From Nesterenkonia sp. LB17 (GTDB lineage: Bacteria > Actinomycetota > Actinomycetes > Actinomycetales > Micrococcaceae): 64,000 nucleotides of DNA. The position numbers were made by a program, and so were the translations under genes. The DNA is taken from positions 781,778 through 845,777 of the forward strand of contig NZ_JAJOYX010000001.1 of NCBI RefSeq assembly GCF_022565915.1, in the 5' to 3' direction. Positions 18,196 to 27,924 of this stretch are shown here, one piece after another. A model generated the notes under the pieces. The model had not been told where the DNA came from. It searched no databases and was given only the letters and a program-made list of their open reading frames with translations. Each line of letters begins with the position of its first letter. Position 1 is the stretch's first letter.

Positions 18196-19791
18196 GTGAG
18201 CACTCACCGCCCCGTCGTCGTACTTGCCGAAGAACTCTCACCCGCCACCGTCGATGCGCTGGGACCGGACTTTGAGATCCGCCAGTCTGACGGCACCGAC
18301 CGGGAGCGGCTCTTCGCCGATCTCGCCGACGCCGACGCCATCATGGTGCGCTCTGCCACCCAGGTCGACGCCGAGGTGCTCTCCCACGCCAAGCAGCTGA
18401 AGGTCGTCGCCCGGGCAGGCGTGGGTCTGGACAATGTCGACATCAAGGCCGCCACCGCGGCCGGTGTGATGGTCGTGAACGCCCCGACCTCGAACATCAC
18501 CTCCGCCGCGGAGCTCACCTGCGCCCACATCCTGGGCCTGGCCCGACACATCTCCCCGGCGCACCAGTCGCTGCGCGACGGCGGGTGGAAGCGCTCGAAG
18601 TACTCCGGCATGGAGCTCGCGGAGAAGACCCTCGGCGTGATCGGCCTGGGCCGCATCGGCGGACTCGTGGCCGAGCGGATGAAGGCCTTCGACATGGAGG
18701 TCATCGCCTACGACCCCTACGTGACCTCCGCCCGGGCCCACCAGCTCGGCGCCCAGCTGGTCACCCTGGATGAGCTCTACGCGAAGTCCGACGTGATCAC
18801 CATCCACATGCCGAAGACCCCCGAGACCCTGAACATGCTCAACACCGAGGCCTTCGCGAAGATGAAGGACACCGCGTTCGTGGTCAACGTCGCCCGCGGC
18901 GGTCTGATCGACGAGGCCGACCTGGAGCAGGCCCTGGCCGAGGGCGCCATCGGCGGCGCAGCCGTCGACGTGTTCGCCACCGAGCCCTCCACCGATCTGC
19001 CCTTCTTCACCCGCGACAACGTGGTGGTCACCCCACACCTGGGCGCCTCCACCGCCGAGGCCCAGGAGAAGGCCGGCGTCTCCGTGGCGAAGTCCGTGCG
19101 CCTGGCCCTGGCCGGCGAGCTGGTCCCCGACGCGGTCAACGTCGCCGGCGGCGCCATCGACGAGCTGGTCCGTCCCGGGATCCCGCTGATCGAGAAGCTC
19201 GGCCGGATCCTCAACGCCCTGGCCACCGAGGCGTTCACCGATATCGAGACCGAGGCCGCCGGCGAGATCGCCGAGCTCAACGTCTCGGCGCTGCAGCTCG
19301 CCGCCCTGAAGGGCCTGTTCACCGACGTCGTCTCGGAGCAGGTCTCCTACGTCAACGCCCCGGTGCTCGCCGAGCAGCGCGGGATCTCCACCCGGCTGAC
19401 CACCACCACCGAGGTCGAGGACTACCGCAACGCGCTCACCGTGCGCGGCGCCACCAGCTCCGGGACCAACCTGGAGGTCCGCGGCACCCTCACCGGACCC
19501 AAGCAGATCCAGAAGATCGTCGGGATCAACGGCTACGACCTGGAGATCGCGCTCACCGAGCACCTGGTGGTGCTCGAATACGCCGACCGCCCCGGCGTCG
19601 TCGGCGCCCTGGGCCGGATCCTGGGGGAGCACCAGGTCAACATCGCCGGGATGCAGGTCTCGCAGAACACCAAGGAGGGCCGCGCGCTGGCAGTGCTGGC
19701 CATCGACGCCGCGCTGCCCGCCGGGGTGCTGGACTCGATCAACGCCGAGGTCCAGGCCAATCTGGCCGCCGAGGTCGACCTCGAGGACTGA
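18196..19791 (+). CDS. serA: D-3-phosphoglycerate dehydrogenase
   Basis: First step of serine synthesis: oxidises 3-phosphoglycerate with NAD+. The 531-residue protein is the long actinobacterial type. It has a catalytic/Rossmann region (KTLGVIGLGRIGGLVAERMKAF), the NVARGGLIDEADL and GAAVDVFATEP motifs with catalytic His in TPHLGASTAEAQ, an intervening domain (about 320-450) and a C-terminal ACT domain (VVLEYADRPGVVGALGRILGEHQVNIAGMQV) for serine feedback. Start: GTG with AGAAGAAGG upstream. It is a separate unit after the ilvC terminator. Confidence 0.97.
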   Translation: MSTHRPVVVLAEELSPATVDALGPDFEIRQSDGTDRERLFADLADADAIMVRSATQVDAEVLSHAKQLKVVARAGVGLDNVDIKAATAAGVMVVNAPTSNITSAAELTCAHILGLARHISPAHQSLRDGGWKRSKYSGMELAEKTLGVIGLGRIGGLVAERMKAFDMEVIAYDPYVTSARAHQLGAQLVTLDELYAKSDVITIHMPKTPETLNMLNTEAFAKMKDTAFVVNVARGGLIDEADLEQALAEGAIGGAAVDVFATEPSTDLPFFTRDNVVVTPHLGASTAEAQEKAGVSVAKSVRLALAGELVPDAVNVAGGAIDELVRPGIPLIEKLGRILNALATEAFTDIETEAAGEIAELNVSALQLAALKGLFTDVVSEQVSYVNAPVLAEQRGISTRLTTTTEVEDYRNALTVRGATSSGTNLEVRGTLTGPKQIQKIVGINGYDLEIALTEHLVVLEYADRPGVVGALGRILGEHQVNIAGMQVSQNTKEGRALAVLAIDAALPAGVLDSINAEVQANLAAEVDLED

Positions 19792-19815
19792 GCTCAGCGC
19801 TGATCCGGTGCAGGT

Positions 19816-19852
19816 CCCGGTGCAGGTCTCGAGGACCGAGTCCTGCACCGGG
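19816..19852 (+). terminator. hairpin terminator after serA
   Basis: CCCGGTGCAGG (19816-19826) pairs perfectly with 19842-19852; 15-nt loop; followed by ATCTTC. It lies 24 bp after the serA stop. Confidence 0.7.
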
Positions 19853-19877
19853 ATCTTCACCGGGCAACCGCGTGGGG

Positions 19878-19883
19878 TAAATT
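19878..19883 (+). promoter_or_regulatory. -10 element for leaderless metG
   Basis: TAAATT, 6 nt before the GTG start; it lies just after the serA terminator. Confidence 0.7.
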
Positions 19884-19889
19884 CCTAGG

Positions 19890-21500
19890 GTGACTTCTTC
19901 CAAGCCCCCGTTCTACATCACCACTGCGATCTCCTATCCCAATGGGACGCCGCATATCGGCCACGCCTATGAGTACATCGCCTCCGACGCGATGGCGCGC
20001 TTCAAGCGCCTCGACGGACACGAGACCTACTTCCTCACCGGCACCGATGAGCACGGGCAGAAGATGCAGCAGTCCGCGGAGAAGGAGGGCATCTCTCCGC
20101 GCGAGCTGGCCACCAGGAACTCGGCGGAGTTCAAGCGGGTCGACGACGACGTCCTGGGCGTCTCCTACGACCGCTTCATCCGCACCACTGACGAGGATCA
20201 CTACGCCGCGTCGACCGCCATCTGGCGACGCATGGTCGAGGCCGGGGACATCTACCTGGACAAGTACGCCGGCTGGTACTCGGTGCGCGACGAGCGGTTC
20301 TTCACCGCCGACGAGACCGAGCTCCGCGCCGACGGCGAGCGCTACGCCACCGAGACCGGCACCCCGGTGACCTGGACCGAGGAGGAGTCGTACTTCTTCA
20401 GGCTCTCGAAGTACCAGCAGCCGCTGCTCGACTTCTACCGGGACAACCCCGACTTCGGCGGACCGCGCACCCGCTTCAACGAGGTCATCCGGTTCGTGGA
20501 GTCGGGTCTGGACGACCTCTCGATCTCCCGGACCACCTTCGACTGGGGCGTCCCGGTGCCGAAGGACCTCACCGCGCCCGAGACCGGCCTGGACCACGTG
20601 ATGTATGTCTGGGTGGACGCGCTGACCAACTACCTCACCGGCGTCGGCTTCCCAGACACCGAGTCCGAGAGCTTCGCCAAGTTCTGGCCCGCCGACGTCC
20701 ACGTCATCGGCAAGGACATCTCCCGCTTCCACTGCATCTTCTGGCCGGCGTTCCTGATGAGCGCGCAGCTCGAGCTGCCGAAGCGGGTGATGATCCACGG
20801 CTTCCTGCACAACGCCGGGGAGAAGATGTCCAAGTCCGTGGGCAATGTGGTGGCCCCCGCCGACTGGGTCGCCGAATACGGGCTCGACGCCGTGCGGTTC
20901 TTCCTGCTGCGCGAGTTCCCCTTCGGCCAGGACGGCTCGTACACCCATGAGGCCGTGCTGGGCCGGAAGAACTCCGATCTGGCGAACAATCTGGGCAACC
21001 TCGCCCAGCGCTCGCTGTCGATGATCGCCAAGAACTGTGACGAGATGATCCCTCAGCCGGGTGAGCGCACCGCCGCTGACCGCCGGATCCTGGCCCAGGC
21101 CGATGAGCTGCTGGAGATCAGCCGCGAGGCCTATGACATGCAGGACTTCCACCGCGCCCTGGAGCGGACCTGGTTCGTCCTCGGGGAGGCCAACGCCTAC
21201 TTCGCCGAGCAGGAGCCCTGGAAGCTCAAGAAGACCGACCTCTCCCGGATGAACACGGTGCTCTTCGTGACCGCCGAGGTGGTGCGCAAGGTCGCGCTGC
21301 TCGCGCAGCCGGTCATGCCGGAGTCCGCCAGCAGGCTCCTGGACGCGCTGAACGTCGAGGCCGCCGGCGACGCCGGACGGACCAACGCCTCCGGTGCGGG
21401 CCCGCGCAGCTTCGAAGCCTTCCACACCGAGCTTCTCCCCGGCACCGTGCTGGCCAAGCCCACGCCGATCTTCCCTCGCCACGAGGAGAAGACCGACTGA
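19890..21500 (+). CDS. metG: methionyl-tRNA synthetase
   Basis: Charges tRNA-Met. The 536-residue protein is the short form without a C-terminal tRNA-binding domain and without the four zinc cysteines in the connective peptide, as in mycobacteria. Visible: the class I HIGH motif in [17 protein letters not shown], the [15 protein letters not shown] segment and the KMSKS motif in [10 protein letters not shown]. The anticodon-binding helical domain follows ([13 protein letters not shown]). I chose the GTG at 19890: it is preceded by TAAATT at leaderless spacing and no ribosome binding site. Confidence 0.96.
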   Translation: MTSSKPPFYITTAISYPNGTPHIGHAYEYIASDAMARFKRLDGHETYFLTGTDEHGQKMQQSAEKEGISPRELATRNSAEFKRVDDDVLGVSYDRFIRTTDEDHYAASTAIWRRMVEAGDIYLDKYAGWYSVRDERFFTADETELRADGERYATETGTPVTWTEEESYFFRLSKYQQPLLDFYRDNPDFGGPRTRFNEVIRFVESGLDDLSISRTTFDWGVPVPKDLTAPETGLDHVMYVWVDALTNYLTGVGFPDTESESFAKFWPADVHVIGKDISRFHCIFWPAFLMSAQLELPKRVMIHGFLHNAGEKMSKSVGNVVAPADWVAEYGLDAVRFFLLREFPFGQDGSYTHEAVLGRKNSDLANNLGNLAQRSLSMIAKNCDEMIPQPGERTAADRRILAQADELLEISREAYDMQDFHRALERTWFVLGEANAYFAEQEPWKLKKTDLSRMNTVLFVTAEVVRKVALLAQPVMPESASRLLDALNVEAAGDAGRTNASGAGPRSFEAFHTELLPGTVLAKPTPIFPRHEEKTD

Positions 21501-21550
21501 GCAGGGGAGATCACCGCCCTGCGGGCAGCAGCTCCACGGTGCGGGCCTGA

Positions 21551-21565
21551 TCTCAGATGCTGAGA
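21551..21565. promoter_or_regulatory. TCTCA-N5-TGAGA operator upstream of leuB
   Basis: TCTCAGATGCTGAGA, 40 bp upstream of the leuB -10. Its arms are identical to those of the site between the IclR gene and leuC (35845-35859), so the same IclR-type regulator probably controls both. Confidence 0.75.
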
Positions 21566-21604
21566 GGCTGCGCCGACCCTGTCGTCCTGCCGGGACCCAG
21601 CACA

Positions 21605-21610
21605 TAGAGT
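21605..21610 (+). promoter_or_regulatory. -10 element for leaderless leuB
   Basis: TAGAGT, 6 nt before the leuB ATG, no ribosome site. Confidence 0.75.
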
Positions 21611-21616
21611 GACGCT

Positions 21617-22708
21617 ATGGCTCAGAACACATTTGACATCGCAGTAATCGGCGGCGACGGCATCGGACCCGAGGTGGTCGCGGAGGCCCGGAAGGTGCTC
21701 GACGCCGCGCTGGCCCCGGAGGGCGCCGAGTTCACCTACACCGAGTACTCCCTGGGCGCCGAGCACTGGCTCACCACCGGAGAGACCCTCACCCAAGAGA
21801 CGCTGCAGGCCCTGCGCGGGCACGACGCGATCCTCTTCGGTGCGGTGGGCGCCGACCCGCTGGACACCCGGGTGCCCTCCGGGATCATCGAGCGTGAGCT
21901 GCTGCTGGGACTGCGCTTCAACCTCGACCACTGCGTGAACCTGCGCCCCACCCGCTCCTACCCCGGGGTCGTGTCCCCGCTGCGCGGCGTGGACGAGGAG
22001 AACCCGATCGACTTCGTCGTCGTCCGCGAGGGCACCGAGGGTCCCTACGCCGGCAACGGCGGGCTGCTGCGCCGCGGCACCGACGCGGAGATCGCCACCG
22101 AGGTCTCGGTCAACACCGCCTACGGCGTGCGCCGCGTGGTCCAGGACGCCTTCGTCCGCGCCCAGGCCCGGGACAAGCACCTGACCCTGGTGCACAAGAA
22201 CAACGTGCTGACCTACTCCGGCGACCTCTGGACCCGGACGACGGCGGCCGTCGCCGAGTCCTTCCCGGACGTGCGCTGGGACTACATGCACGTCGACGCG
22301 GCCACCATCCACATGGTCAACAACCCGCAGCGCTTTGACGTGATCGTCACCGACAACCTCTTCGGCGACATCCTCACCGACCTGGCCCCGGCCGTCACCG
22401 GCGGCATCGGCCTGGCCGCCTCGGCCTCGATCAACACCGCCGGCACCGCGCCGTCGATGTTCGAACCGGTGCACGGCTCCGCCCCGGACATCGCCGGCAA
22501 GGCGATCGCCGACCCCACCGCGGCGGTGCTCTCCGCTGCGCTGATGCTCGATCACCTGGGTCTGAGCGAGGCCGCGGCCCGGGTGGAGGCCGCGGTCCAC
22601 GCGCAGCTGAGCCAGTGGGCGCAGGACGGGATCTCCGGGCTGAACACCAGCCAGCGCGGCGACGCCTTCGTGGCGCGCCTGTCCGGCCGCACCGCGCCCG
22701 TCAGCTGA
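21617..22708 (+). CDS. leuB: 3-isopropylmalate dehydrogenase
   Basis: Third step of leucine synthesis: oxidative decarboxylation of 3-isopropylmalate with NAD+ and a divalent metal. The protein has 363 residues. Visible: N-terminal [17 protein letters not shown], substrate arginines in [33 protein letters not shown], the metal-binding segment [16 protein letters not shown] and the NAD-binding [20 protein letters not shown]. It is leaderless (TAGAGT 6 nt before ATG) and carries an IclR-type operator upstream. It is not linked to leuCD, which are 14 kb away; the shared operator ties them together. Confidence 0.97.
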   Translation: MAQNTFDIAVIGGDGIGPEVVAEARKVLDAALAPEGAEFTYTEYSLGAEHWLTTGETLTQETLQALRGHDAILFGAVGADPLDTRVPSGIIERELLLGLRFNLDHCVNLRPTRSYPGVVSPLRGVDEENPIDFVVVREGTEGPYAGNGGLLRRGTDAEIATEVSVNTAYGVRRVVQDAFVRAQARDKHLTLVHKNNVLTYSGDLWTRTTAAVAESFPDVRWDYMHVDAATIHMVNNPQRFDVIVTDNLFGDILTDLAPAVTGGIGLAASASINTAGTAPSMFEPVHGSAPDIAGKAIADPTAAVLSAALMLDHLGLSEAAARVEAAVHAQLSQWAQDGISGLNTSQRGDAFVARLSGRTAPVS

Positions 22709-22769
22709 ACCGGGCCCGACCCGCTGAGCCCGGCTGTCCAGTCGAACCGTGCTGGGCGGCCGGGGGAGC

Positions 22770-22797
22770 GAGTCTCGTAGAGTAGGGCACGAGACTC
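22770..22797. promoter_or_regulatory. inverted repeat around the ilvE -10
   Basis: GAGTCTCG (22770-22777) and CGAGACTC (22790-22797) form a perfect 8-bp inverted repeat. TAGAGT, a good -10, begins in the 12-nt spacer at 22778. A protein bound here would cover the -10 and start site. It differs from the TCTCA/TGAGA operator. Confidence 0.6.
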
Positions 22798-22839
22798 ACT
22801 CGCAGCGCGCACCCGCTCATGCACATCTGAAAGGTCACC

Positions 22840-23913
22840 ATGACGTTCCATCACACCCCCCACCCGACGCCCACCTCGCCCGAGCGGCTGCAGCAGATCC
22901 TGGCGAACCCGGGCTTCGGGACGAACTTCACCGACCACACCTCGGTGATCGACTGGACGTCGGAGGGTGGCTGGGGCAACGCCCGGGTGGAGCCCTATGG
23001 CCCCATCTCGCTGGACCCGGCGGCGGCGGTGCTGCACTACGCCCAGGAGGTCTTCGAAGGCATGAAGGCCTACCGGCACGCCGACGGGGGGATCTACACC
23101 TTCCGCCCGTGGGAGAACGCCCGACGGCTCAACCGCTCGGCCGTGCGGATGGCGCTGCCCGAGCTCCCCGAGGAGCTCTTCATCGAATCTCTGGAGGAGC
23201 TGGTCCAGACCGACAAGGACTGGGTCCCCGACGGCGACGGCGAGGCGCTCTACCTGCGGCCCTTCATGTTCGCCTCCGAGGCGTTCCTCGGCGTCCGGCC
23301 TGCCAACGCGGTCTCCTACCGGGTCATCGCGTCTCCGGCCGGAAACTACTTCGGCGGCGAGCTCAAGCCGGTGCGCATCTGGGTCTCCCGCGACTACATC
23401 CGCGCCGCCCCCGGCGGAACCGGCGCGGCCAAGACCGGCGGCAACTACGCCGGCTCTCTGGCCGCCCAGCAGCAGGCCACCGCCAAGGGCTGCGATCAGG
23501 TGCTCTTCCTGGACCCGCTGCGCGAGAACGCCATCGAGGAGCTCGGCGGCATGAACGTCTTCCTGGTGACCGCCGACAACAAGCTCATCACCCCCGCGCT
23601 GACCGGCACGATCCTGGAGGGCATCACCCGCGCCTCGGTGATCCAGCTGGCCAAGGACCGCGGCATGGAGGTCCAGGAGCGGCAGGTCACCCTGGAGGAG
23701 TGGGACGCCGGCATCACCGACGGCAGCATCACCGAAGCCTTCGCCTGCGGCACCGCCGCGGTCATCACCCCCATCGGGGAGCTGCTGGACGGGGAGCGCA
23801 GCATCGCCTCCGCCGGCACCGGAGCGGTCACCCTCTCGATCCGCGAGGAGCTGCTGGGCATCCAGACCGGCACGGTCCAGGATCGCCACGACTGGATGCA
23901 CCGCCTCGCCTGA
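22840..23913 (+). CDS. ilvE: branched-chain amino acid aminotransferase
   Basis: PLP enzyme making the last transamination of Leu, Ile and Val. The protein has 357 residues, class IV fold, BCAT type II. Visible: HYAQEVFEGMKAYRHADG, RPWENARRLNRSA, the PLP lysine in the segment AKTGGNYAGSLAAQQQA (the Lys is before TGGNYA), the ELGGMNVFLV region and EAFACGTAAVITPIG. Start: ATG with GAAAGGTCACC upstream. The mRNA would have a ~50-nt leader from the TAGAGT at 22778. Confidence 0.96.
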   Translation: MTFHHTPHPTPTSPERLQQILANPGFGTNFTDHTSVIDWTSEGGWGNARVEPYGPISLDPAAAVLHYAQEVFEGMKAYRHADGGIYTFRPWENARRLNRSAVRMALPELPEELFIESLEELVQTDKDWVPDGDGEALYLRPFMFASEAFLGVRPANAVSYRVIASPAGNYFGGELKPVRIWVSRDYIRAAPGGTGAAKTGGNYAGSLAAQQQATAKGCDQVLFLDPLRENAIEELGGMNVFLVTADNKLITPALTGTILEGITRASVIQLAKDRGMEVQERQVTLEEWDAGITDGSITEAFACGTAAVITPIGELLDGERSIASAGTGAVTLSIREELLGIQTGTVQDRHDWMHRLA

Positions 23914-23960
23914 GCCGCTGGAGAACGGACCACTGCGGAACGTGCAATGCGCGTGGGCGA

Positions 23961-23966
23961 TAGAGT
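23961..23966 (+). promoter_or_regulatory. -10 element for leaderless FAH-family gene
   Basis: TAGAGT, 6 nt before the ATG at 23973. Confidence 0.75.
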
Positions 23967-23972
23967 TGGCCC

Positions 23973-24746
23973 ATGCGCATTGCTCGTTTTGTCACGGACG
24001 CCGAACCCTCCTACGGTCTTGTCACCGGGGAAGAGGGCGAAGAAACCATCATCGGGCTCAACGGAGACCCGTTCTATCAAGGGATCCAGCAGACCGAGAC
24101 CACCCACCGCCTCGAAGACGTGCGGCTGGTCGCCCCGATCATCCCGCGCTCGAAGGTGATCGGAGTGGGTCGCAACTACGCCGACCACGTCAAGGAGATG
24201 GGCGGAGAGATCCCGGTCTCGCCGCTGCTGTTCCTGATCCCCAACACCGCCGTGGTGGGCCCCAACGAGCCGGTCACGCTGCCCTCCTTCTCTGAGGAGA
24301 TCAGCTACGAGACCGAGCTCGCCGTCGTCATCGGGCGCATCTGCAAGGACGTGCCGGTGGATCGGGTCCAGGAAGTCATCTTCGGCTACACGGTCGCCAA
24401 CGATCTCACCGCCCGCGATGCACAGCGCACCGACGGCCAGTGGGCCCGCGCCAAGGGCTTCGACGGCTCCACCCCGCTGGGCCCCTGGATCGAGACCGAC
24501 CTCGAGCCCGAGGGCCTGCGGATCTCCGGACGGCTCAACGGCGAGACCGTCCAGGACGGCTCCACCTCCGAGATGATCTTCGGCGTGGCCGAGCTCATCG
24601 CCTACATCTCCCAGGCCTTCACCCTGCTCCCCGGCGACGTCATCCTCACCGGCACCCCGGCCGGCGTCGGGCTGCTCGGCGCCGGAGACCGCTTCGAGGC
24701 GGACATCGAAGGCATCGGCACCCTCGTCAACCACTTCAGGAACTGA
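23973..24746 (+). CDS. fumarylacetoacetate hydrolase family protein
   Basis: Cytosolic metal-dependent enzyme of the FAH superfamily, 257 residues. Visible: [16 protein letters not shown], the metal-binding ETELAVVIG segment, [14 protein letters not shown] and the C-terminal [12 protein letters not shown]. Members act as acylpyruvate hydrolases, oxaloacetate decarboxylases or 2-hydroxyhepta-2,4-diene-1,7-dioate isomerases; the exact reaction cannot be read here. In actinobacteria this gene commonly precedes gltX, as here (8 bp gap), which favours a housekeeping acylpyruvase or oxaloacetate role rather than aromatic breakdown. It is leaderless. Confidence 0.9.
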   Translation: MRIARFVTDAEPSYGLVTGEEGEETIIGLNGDPFYQGIQQTETTHRLEDVRLVAPIIPRSKVIGVGRNYADHVKEMGGEIPVSPLLFLIPNTAVVGPNEPVTLPSFSEEISYETELAVVIGRICKDVPVDRVQEVIFGYTVANDLTARDAQRTDGQWARAKGFDGSTPLGPWIETDLEPEGLRISGRLNGETVQDGSTSEMIFGVAELIAYISQAFTLLPGDVILTGTPAGVGLLGAGDRFEADIEGIGTLVNHFRN

Positions 24747-24754
24747 TTCCACAC

Positions 24755-26293
24755 ATGACTGTCACTTCTGCTGCACCGTCCACCGAGATCCCCGCCGTCG
24801 ACCCGAGCACGCAGGTCCGGGTCCGCTTCTGCCCCTCGCCCACCGGCACCCCGCACGTCGGGCTGATCCGCACCGCCCTGTTCAACTGGGCCTACGCCCG
24901 CCACACCGGCGGCAAGATGATCTTCCGGATCGAGGACACCGATACCGCCCGGGACTCCGAGGAGTCCTACCAGCAGCTGCTCGAGGCGCTGCGCTGGCTC
25001 GGCATCGACTGGGACGAGGGCGCCGAGACCGGCGGCCCGCACGCCCCCTACCGGCAGTCCCAGCGCGGTGACTTCTACGCCGAGGTGCTCAGCCAGCTGC
25101 TGCAGGCGGGATTCATCTACGAGGCCTTCTCCACCCCGGAGGAGGTCGAGGCACGCCACCAGGCCGCCGGACGGGACCCGAAGCTGGGCTACGACGGCTT
25201 CGACCGGACGCTGAGCCAGGAGCAGATCGACGCCTTCCGTGCCGAGGGCCGCGAACCGGTGCTGCGCTTCCGGATGCCCGAGGAGGACATCACCTTCACC
25301 GACGTCGTGCGCGGCGAGATCACCTTCGGCGCCGGGTCCACGCCTGACTTCGTGGTGGCCCGCGCCAACGGCCAGCCGCTCTACACCCTGGTCAACCCGG
25401 TGGACGACGCCGCCATGGAGATCACCCACGTGCTGCGCGGCGAAGACCTGCTCTCCTCCACCCCGCGCCAGGTGGCGCTCTACCGGGCGCTGCACGCGAT
25501 CGGCGTGGCCAAGCACATGCCGGTCTTCGGTCACCTGCCCTACGTGATGGGGGAGGGCAGCAAGAAGCTCTCCAAGCGGGACCCGGAGTCGAACCTCTTC
25601 CACCACCGCGACCGCGGCTTCATCCCTGAGGGTCTGCTGAACTACCTGGCGCTGCTGGGCTGGTCGCTCTCGGCCGATGAGGACATCTTCACCGTGGAGC
25701 AGCTCATCGAGCACTTCGACATCGCCGACGTCCTGGCCAACCCCGCACGCTTCGACGTGAAGAAGGCCGAGGCCATCAACGGCACCCACATCCGTCGCCT
25801 CCAGGCCGCAGACTTCCGCGACCGCCTGGTGCCCTACCTGCAGGCCAGGGGCCTGCTGGGGGAGCAGCTGGCGCCGGGACAGGCCGCCCTGCTCGACGGC
25901 GCGGCGCCCCTGGTGCAGGAGCGCATCGCGCTGCTGGACGAGGGTGCGGACATGATGGCGTTCCTCTTCACCGACGACGCCGACCTCGCCATCGAGGACA
26001 AGGCCTTCAGCGGGCTCGGAGATCAGGTCTTCGAGACCCTGGACGCCTCCATCGCGGCGCTCAGCGACATCGAGGACGCCCGGTGGAGCACCGAGGTGAT
26101 CGAGGCTGCGCTGCGCGAGGCGCTGCTGGAGGGGCTCGAGCTCAAACCGCGCAAGGCCTTCGGCTCGGTGCGCTCGGCGATCTCCGGACGTCGGGTCTCC
26201 CCGCCATTGTTCGAATCCATGGAGCTGCTGGGACGCGAGTCCTCGCTGAGCCGGCTGCGCCGGTTCCGGGAGCTCGTCGCCGCACGCGGCTGA
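24755..26293 (+). CDS. gltX: glutamyl-tRNA synthetase
   Basis: Charges tRNA-Glu (and probably tRNA-Gln for later amidation). The protein has 512 residues. Visible: the class I signature variant [36 protein letters not shown], the KMSKS-type loop [11 protein letters not shown] and the C-terminal anticodon-binding region ([21 protein letters not shown]). I chose the ATG at 24755, 8 bp after the FAH gene; no clear ribosome site precedes it, so translation probably depends on the upstream gene. The tRNA-Gln and two tRNA-Glu genes lie immediately downstream. Confidence 0.96.
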   Translation: MTVTSAAPSTEIPAVDPSTQVRVRFCPSPTGTPHVGLIRTALFNWAYARHTGGKMIFRIEDTDTARDSEESYQQLLEALRWLGIDWDEGAETGGPHAPYRQSQRGDFYAEVLSQLLQAGFIYEAFSTPEEVEARHQAAGRDPKLGYDGFDRTLSQEQIDAFRAEGREPVLRFRMPEEDITFTDVVRGEITFGAGSTPDFVVARANGQPLYTLVNPVDDAAMEITHVLRGEDLLSSTPRQVALYRALHAIGVAKHMPVFGHLPYVMGEGSKKLSKRDPESNLFHHRDRGFIPEGLLNYLALLGWSLSADEDIFTVEQLIEHFDIADVLANPARFDVKKAEAINGTHIRRLQAADFRDRLVPYLQARGLLGEQLAPGQAALLDGAAPLVQERIALLDEGADMMAFLFTDDADLAIEDKAFSGLGDQVFETLDASIAALSDIEDARWSTEVIEAALREALLEGLELKPRKAFGSVRSAISGRRVSPPLFESMELLGRESSLSRLRRFRELVAARG

Positions 26294-26308
26294 TCTGTTC
26301 CACTCACC

Positions 26309-26344
26309 GGTGGCGCCGGGCTCATTTTGTGCTTGGGCGCCACC
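26309..26344 (+). terminator. hairpin between gltX and tRNA-Gln
   Basis: GGTGGCGCC (26309-26317) pairs perfectly with GGCGCCACC (26336-26344); the 18-nt loop holds CATTTTG. It could end gltX transcription before the tRNA genes. Confidence 0.6.
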
Positions 26345-26415
26345 AGTGTGTATAGTTGATTCCCGTTGCTCGGCGCGGAAATATGGCCGCTGCGACGGCG
26401 TTGACAAGCGAATAT

Positions 26416-26487
26416 TGGGCTATGGTGTAATTGGCAACACAGCGGTTTCTGGTACCGTCGTTCTAGGTTCGAGTCCTAGTAGCCCAG
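26416..26487 (+). tRNA. tRNA-Gln(CTG)
   Basis: Acceptor stem TGGGCTA/TAGCCCA, T-arm GGTTCGAGTCC, anticodon stem GCGGT/ACCGT with loop TTCTGGT, giving CTG. Length 72 nt with discriminator G; the CCA end is not encoded. It is the first of a three-tRNA run. Confidence 0.95.
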
Positions 26488-26558
26488 CGGAGACGCTTAC
26501 ATGGTCTCTATCACAGCAGGATCGGCCCTCGGCGACGGGGGCCACAGCTATGGAATAC

Positions 26559-26631
26559 GGCCCCATCGTATAGCGGCCTAGTACGCTGCCCTCTCACGGC
26601 GGTAACGCGGGTTCGAATCCCGCTGGGGTCA
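26559..26631 (+). tRNA. tRNA-Glu(CTC), copy 1
   Basis: Acceptor stem GGCCCCA/TGGGGTC (one G-T pair), anticodon loop CTCTCAC giving CTC, T-arm GGTTCGAATCC. The 73-nt body is identical to the copy at 26724; here no CCA follows. Confidence 0.96.
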
Positions 26632-26640
26632 CGGCCGTAT

Positions 26641-26710
26641 GTCCCCCACGCTCCTCGGAGCGCGGGGGACCTACATTCCACAATGCAGGACCCTCCCGCC
26701 GCGCGGGAGG
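26641..26710. other. two hairpins between the tRNA-Glu genes
   Basis: GTCCCCC...GGGGGAC with inner CGCTCC/GGAGCG (26641-26670), and CCTCCCG/CGGGAGG-type pairing at about 26692-26710. They probably guide tRNA processing or termination between the two genes. Confidence 0.6.
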
Positions 26711-26723
26711 CACAAATTGATAA

Positions 26724-26799
26724 GGCCCCATCGTATAGCGGCCTAGTACGCTGCCCTCTCACGGCGGTAACGCGGGTTCGAATCCCGCTGGGGTCACCA
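26724..26799 (+). tRNA. tRNA-Glu(CTC), copy 2
   Basis: Identical 73-nt body to the copy at 26559-26631, but here the 3' CCA (26797-26799) is encoded. The flanks differ, so only the tRNA itself is shared. Confidence 0.96.
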
Positions 26800-26857
26800 C
26801 GGCTCCGCAGCGCAGACCCCGTGTCTGAGCAGCGGAGGCTGAGGAATTTCTCATCGC

Positions 26858-26886
26858 AATGCCCGTCCCTTGAGGGGGCGGGCATT
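26858..26886 (+). terminator. terminator after the tRNA run
   Basis: AATGCCCG and CGGGCATT form the outer stem, with TCCC/GGGG pairing inside. The tail is not T-rich. Confidence 0.7.
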
Positions 26887-26983
26887 ATGCGTCTCTCCGG
26901 TTGTTGTCCGGCGAGCTGATGGTGGCCGAATTCCCTGCGGGTCTCCTCCGCGGGTCTCCTCCGCCGGTCTCGGCCGCCGGCGG

Positions 26984-27814
26984 CTACGCCAGTGCGGTCC
27001 CGGTCAGGGCGAGCGCGACCCACATGCCGTTGAACACCATGTGAACCAGCACGGCGCCCCAGATCCGACCGGTGAAGAGCACGAGCATGCCGCAGGTCAG
27101 ACCGACGAGCGCGAGATAGACCGGTTCGTCCCAGCGGTTCATCCCGTTGACGGCATGAAGCGCCACGAAGGCAGCGGTGGAGGCGAGGATGGCGAGCAGG
27201 CCGGCCTCCACGCCGCGTCGGGCCATGCGGTACACGGACACCAGCACCACGCCGCGGAAGAGGAACTCCTCCACCAGCGGCAAGATCAGCACGGGGGCGA
27301 ACAGGCCGAGGAGCAGCCACGTCGCGTTGATGCTGAGGTCGCCGTTGAGGGTCGGGTAGGAAGGCAGCCCACCAGGACTGCCGGCGGCCACCTCGAGCCA
27401 CCCCTGCACGATGCGCAGCAGGACGCCGAGGCCGAGACCCCACAGGATGTCGGTCCACCGGAAGCGAAAGAGGCCGCGGGGACGGGAGCGGGCAATGGCG
27501 ATGACCACGGGCACAGCCATGCCGATCCACAGCAACAGGGACGACAGCACCGGCCCGAGCGGAGCTTCCAGCTGGGTCCGGGCAGCCACCGAGAGCACCA
27601 GGGCCGCGCCGACGGCGACCGCGGTGTAGGCGAGAACCGTGCCGTTCCAGGCGCGTGCCGTCCGGCTGCCCTCGAGCCAGGTCCGTGTTCCGCGGGCCCG
27701 CCGCTCAGCGGAGGAAGCGTGCTTCACCGCGACGGGCGTGACGTGCTCTGGGGTGGGCGGTTCGATGCGGCTGGTGGTGCGATCCGTCTCGACGGCGCTG
27801 TTTGGGGACTTCAC
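26984..27814 (-). CDS. CPBP-family intramembrane metalloprotease
   Basis: Integral membrane protein of 276 residues with about eight hydrophobic segments. The CPBP (Abi/Rce1-like) motif 1 is clear: LVEEFLFRGVVLVSVYR (EExxxR), followed by FVALHAVNG (motif 2 His) and the HMVFNGMW motif (motif 3 His and Asn). Bacterial members are linked to protein processing or bacteriocin self-immunity; the substrate is unknown. I chose the GTG at 27814 because TAGGTT lies 7 bp upstream (leaderless); 22 further codons are open upstream but lack support. Confidence 0.88.
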   Translation of the reverse strand: MKSPNSAVETDRTTSRIEPPTPEHVTPVAVKHASSAERRARGTRTWLEGSRTARAWNGTVLAYTAVAVGAALVLSVAARTQLEAPLGPVLSSLLLWIGMAVPVVIAIARSRPRGLFRFRWTDILWGLGLGVLLRIVQGWLEVAAGSPGGLPSYPTLNGDLSINATWLLLGLFAPVLILPLVEEFLFRGVVLVSVYRMARRGVEAGLLAILASTAAFVALHAVNGMNRWDEPVYLALVGLTCGMLVLFTGRIWGAVLVHMVFNGMWVALALTGTALA

Positions 27815-27821
27815 CCGGCTA

Positions 27822-27827
27822 AACCTA
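27822..27827 (-). promoter_or_regulatory. -10 element for leaderless CPBP gene
   Basis: TAGGTT on the minus strand, 7 nt before the GTG at 27814. Confidence 0.6.
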
Positions 27828-27911
27828 CCTGAGAGACGCGGGCGTGGCCGCGGGTCCGCCCGCGTGCCACGACTGATCATTCGGCCGACAGGGCGAGCCT
27901 GTGGATTGCCA

Positions 27912-27917
27912 TAGGAT
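27912..27917 (+). promoter_or_regulatory. -10 element for leaderless DUF4012 gene
   Basis: TAGGAT, 7 nt before the ATG at 27925. Confidence 0.65.
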
Positions 27918-27924
27918 GGCCCCC

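Noticed and set aside
26640..26710. Hairpins between tRNA-Glu genes as a CRISPR-like or attachment site
   Set aside because: Only two different hairpins, no repeat-spacer series and no integrase; tRNA processing or termination explains them better.
26511..27530. Minus-strand frame with repeated DPSGIRTRVTAVRGQRTRP peptide
   Set aside because: The repeat is the reverse translation of the two tRNA-Glu genes, a known annotation artefact.
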